Under the pieces are notes generated by a model that saw only the letters and a program-made list of their open reading frames with translations, was not told the DNA's origin and searched no databases. DNA of 64,000 nucleotides, taken from contig NZ_CAMYMK010000007.1 in the NCBI RefSeq assembly GCF_947259545.1, forward strand, positions 372,001 through 436,000. The letters are read 5' to 3'. The translations under genes and the position numbers were made by a program. Each line of letters starts with the position of its first letter. The stretch's first letter is position 1. Below, one piece after another: positions 63,457-64,000 of the stretch. This stretch comes from an uncultured Marinobacter sp. (GTDB taxonomy: Bacteria > Pseudomonadota > Gammaproteobacteria > Pseudomonadales > Oleiphilaceae).

Positions 63457-64000
63457 CTAGACCGATGTGGTGTGGTGTATCGGGCCCAGTTCAACCTCCA
63501 CAAAATGCTCCTGGCGGTCGTCGACCAATGGAATGAGCGTGTCGGGACACTCATTCCCATCCACAGTCACGCGGCTTCCCTGCCCTGATGATTCACCCAG
63601 GTTCCTGACAGTGATGTGATAGACAGTGTCGCGAAAACGGTAGTGAATCTTGTAGCTTTCCCAGTCGGTGGGGACACAGGGCGAAATGCGCAGGTGGTCT
63701 ACTTCCAGCTGCAGTCCGAGCAGGGTTTCCACTGTCAGCCGGTACATCCAGCCCGCGGCCCCTGTATACCAGGTCCAGCCGCCGCGTCCGATATGTGGTG
63801 CCACGCCATAGATGTCCGCGCACATAACGTAGGGCTCGACTTTATAGCGCTCGATGGAGTCAGGCGTGCTGCCATGGTTAACAGGGTTGAGCATGCCGTA
63901 AAACTCCCAGGCACGTTCGGTATCACCGAGCATGGCAAAGGCCATCGTGGTCCATATTGCGGCATGGGTGTATTGGCCGCCGTTCTCTCGCACGCCGGGG
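63457..64000 (-). CDS. GH94-type glycosidase/phosphorylase, C-terminal part (partial)
   Basis: Only the last 181 codons lie in the window; the gene continues beyond base 64000. The sequence matches the C-terminus of GH94 proteins such as cyclic beta-1,2-glucan synthetase (NdvB/ChvB) and cellobiose phosphorylase. Motifs seen are VRENGGQYTHAAIWTTMAFA, YVMCADIYGVAPHIGRGGWTWYTGAAGWMYRL and the beta-sandwich tail LQLEVDHLRISPCVPTDWESY. It probably takes part in osmoregulated periplasmic glucan synthesis, if NdvB-like. The stop is at 63457. Which subfamily it belongs to needs the missing 5' part. Confidence 0.85.
   Translation of the reverse strand, partial: PGVRENGGQYTHAAIWTTMAFAMLGDTERAWEFYGMLNPVNHGSTPDSIERYKVEPYVMCADIYGVAPHIGRGGWTWYTGAAGWMYRLTVETLLGLQLEVDHLRISPCVPTDWESYKIHYRFRDTVYHITVRNLGESSGQGSRVTVDGNECPDTLIPLVDDRQEHFVEVELGPIHHTTSV

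Overview
The window looks like chromosomal DNA from a marine, aerobic Gammaproteobacterium. Gene content and codon use suggest a Marinobacter-like organism, but no rRNA or marker set is present to prove this. Genes are dense on both strands, with many ATGA/TAATG overlaps and several tail-to-tail overlaps. The only RNA gene I can support is a tRNA-Leu(UAA) at 847-933. I see no CRISPR array, rRNA, prophage or replication origin.

Layout. 0-8 kb: a SAM methyltransferase, the tRNA, two crotonase-family enzymes, an EamA permease preceded by a 47-aa membrane protein, a DUF6351 lipoprotein and a secreted choice-of-anchor P protein. 8-11 kb: a YadG/YadH-like ABC exporter in an operon with a DUF192 protein, then two small unknown genes. 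11-18.2 kb: a selenium locus, with a PhnCDE-like putative selenate-type ABC importer diverging from a SenB-like selenosugar synthase, which converges on a fused NDH-2-like/SelD selenophosphate synthase. A helix-hairpin-helix protein is translationally coupled to the SelD fusion. 18-28 kb: housekeeping and signalling genes (degenerate PilZ, GNAT-nitrilase fusion, chemoreceptor, solute-binding protein, DUF4442, RecQ, acyltransferase, carboxylesterase).

28-41.7 kb is a complete glycogen locus. glgB-glgA-glgP run leftwards; glgC, a GH57 amylase-type enzyme, malQ, a PilZ protein with an intact c-di-GMP signature and a second phosphorylase run rightwards. Together these supply ADP-glucose synthesis, chain elongation, branching, phosphorolysis and maltodextrin recycling. 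41.7-51 kb: TrkH, a small outer-membrane barrel, ACP phosphodiesterase, a DTGA-type protease, a LysR/pirin/YcaC divergon, and a patatin plus Baeyer-Villiger-type monooxygenase operon diverging from a TetR gene with twin palindromic operators between them.

51-57 kb is accessory. A truncated ATP-grasp gene diverges from a 656-aa protein in which I infer a papain-like Cys/His/Asn triad. Next comes a 3.2-kb segment bounded by 24-bp inverted repeats (22/24 identical) that holds an IS3 orfA remnant, a secreted beta-propeller gene and a polytopic membrane protein gene. 57-64 kb: a SelO-family AMPylase (Cys form), three uncharacterised envelope or secreted genes, an ACT-domain protein and the 3' end of a GH94/NdvB-type glycosidase that runs off the right edge. 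The strongest leads are the SenB/SelD/importer locus without an adjacent SenA, the broken ATP-grasp plus papain-like pair, the inverted-repeat cassette, and the PilZ gene inside the glycogen operon.
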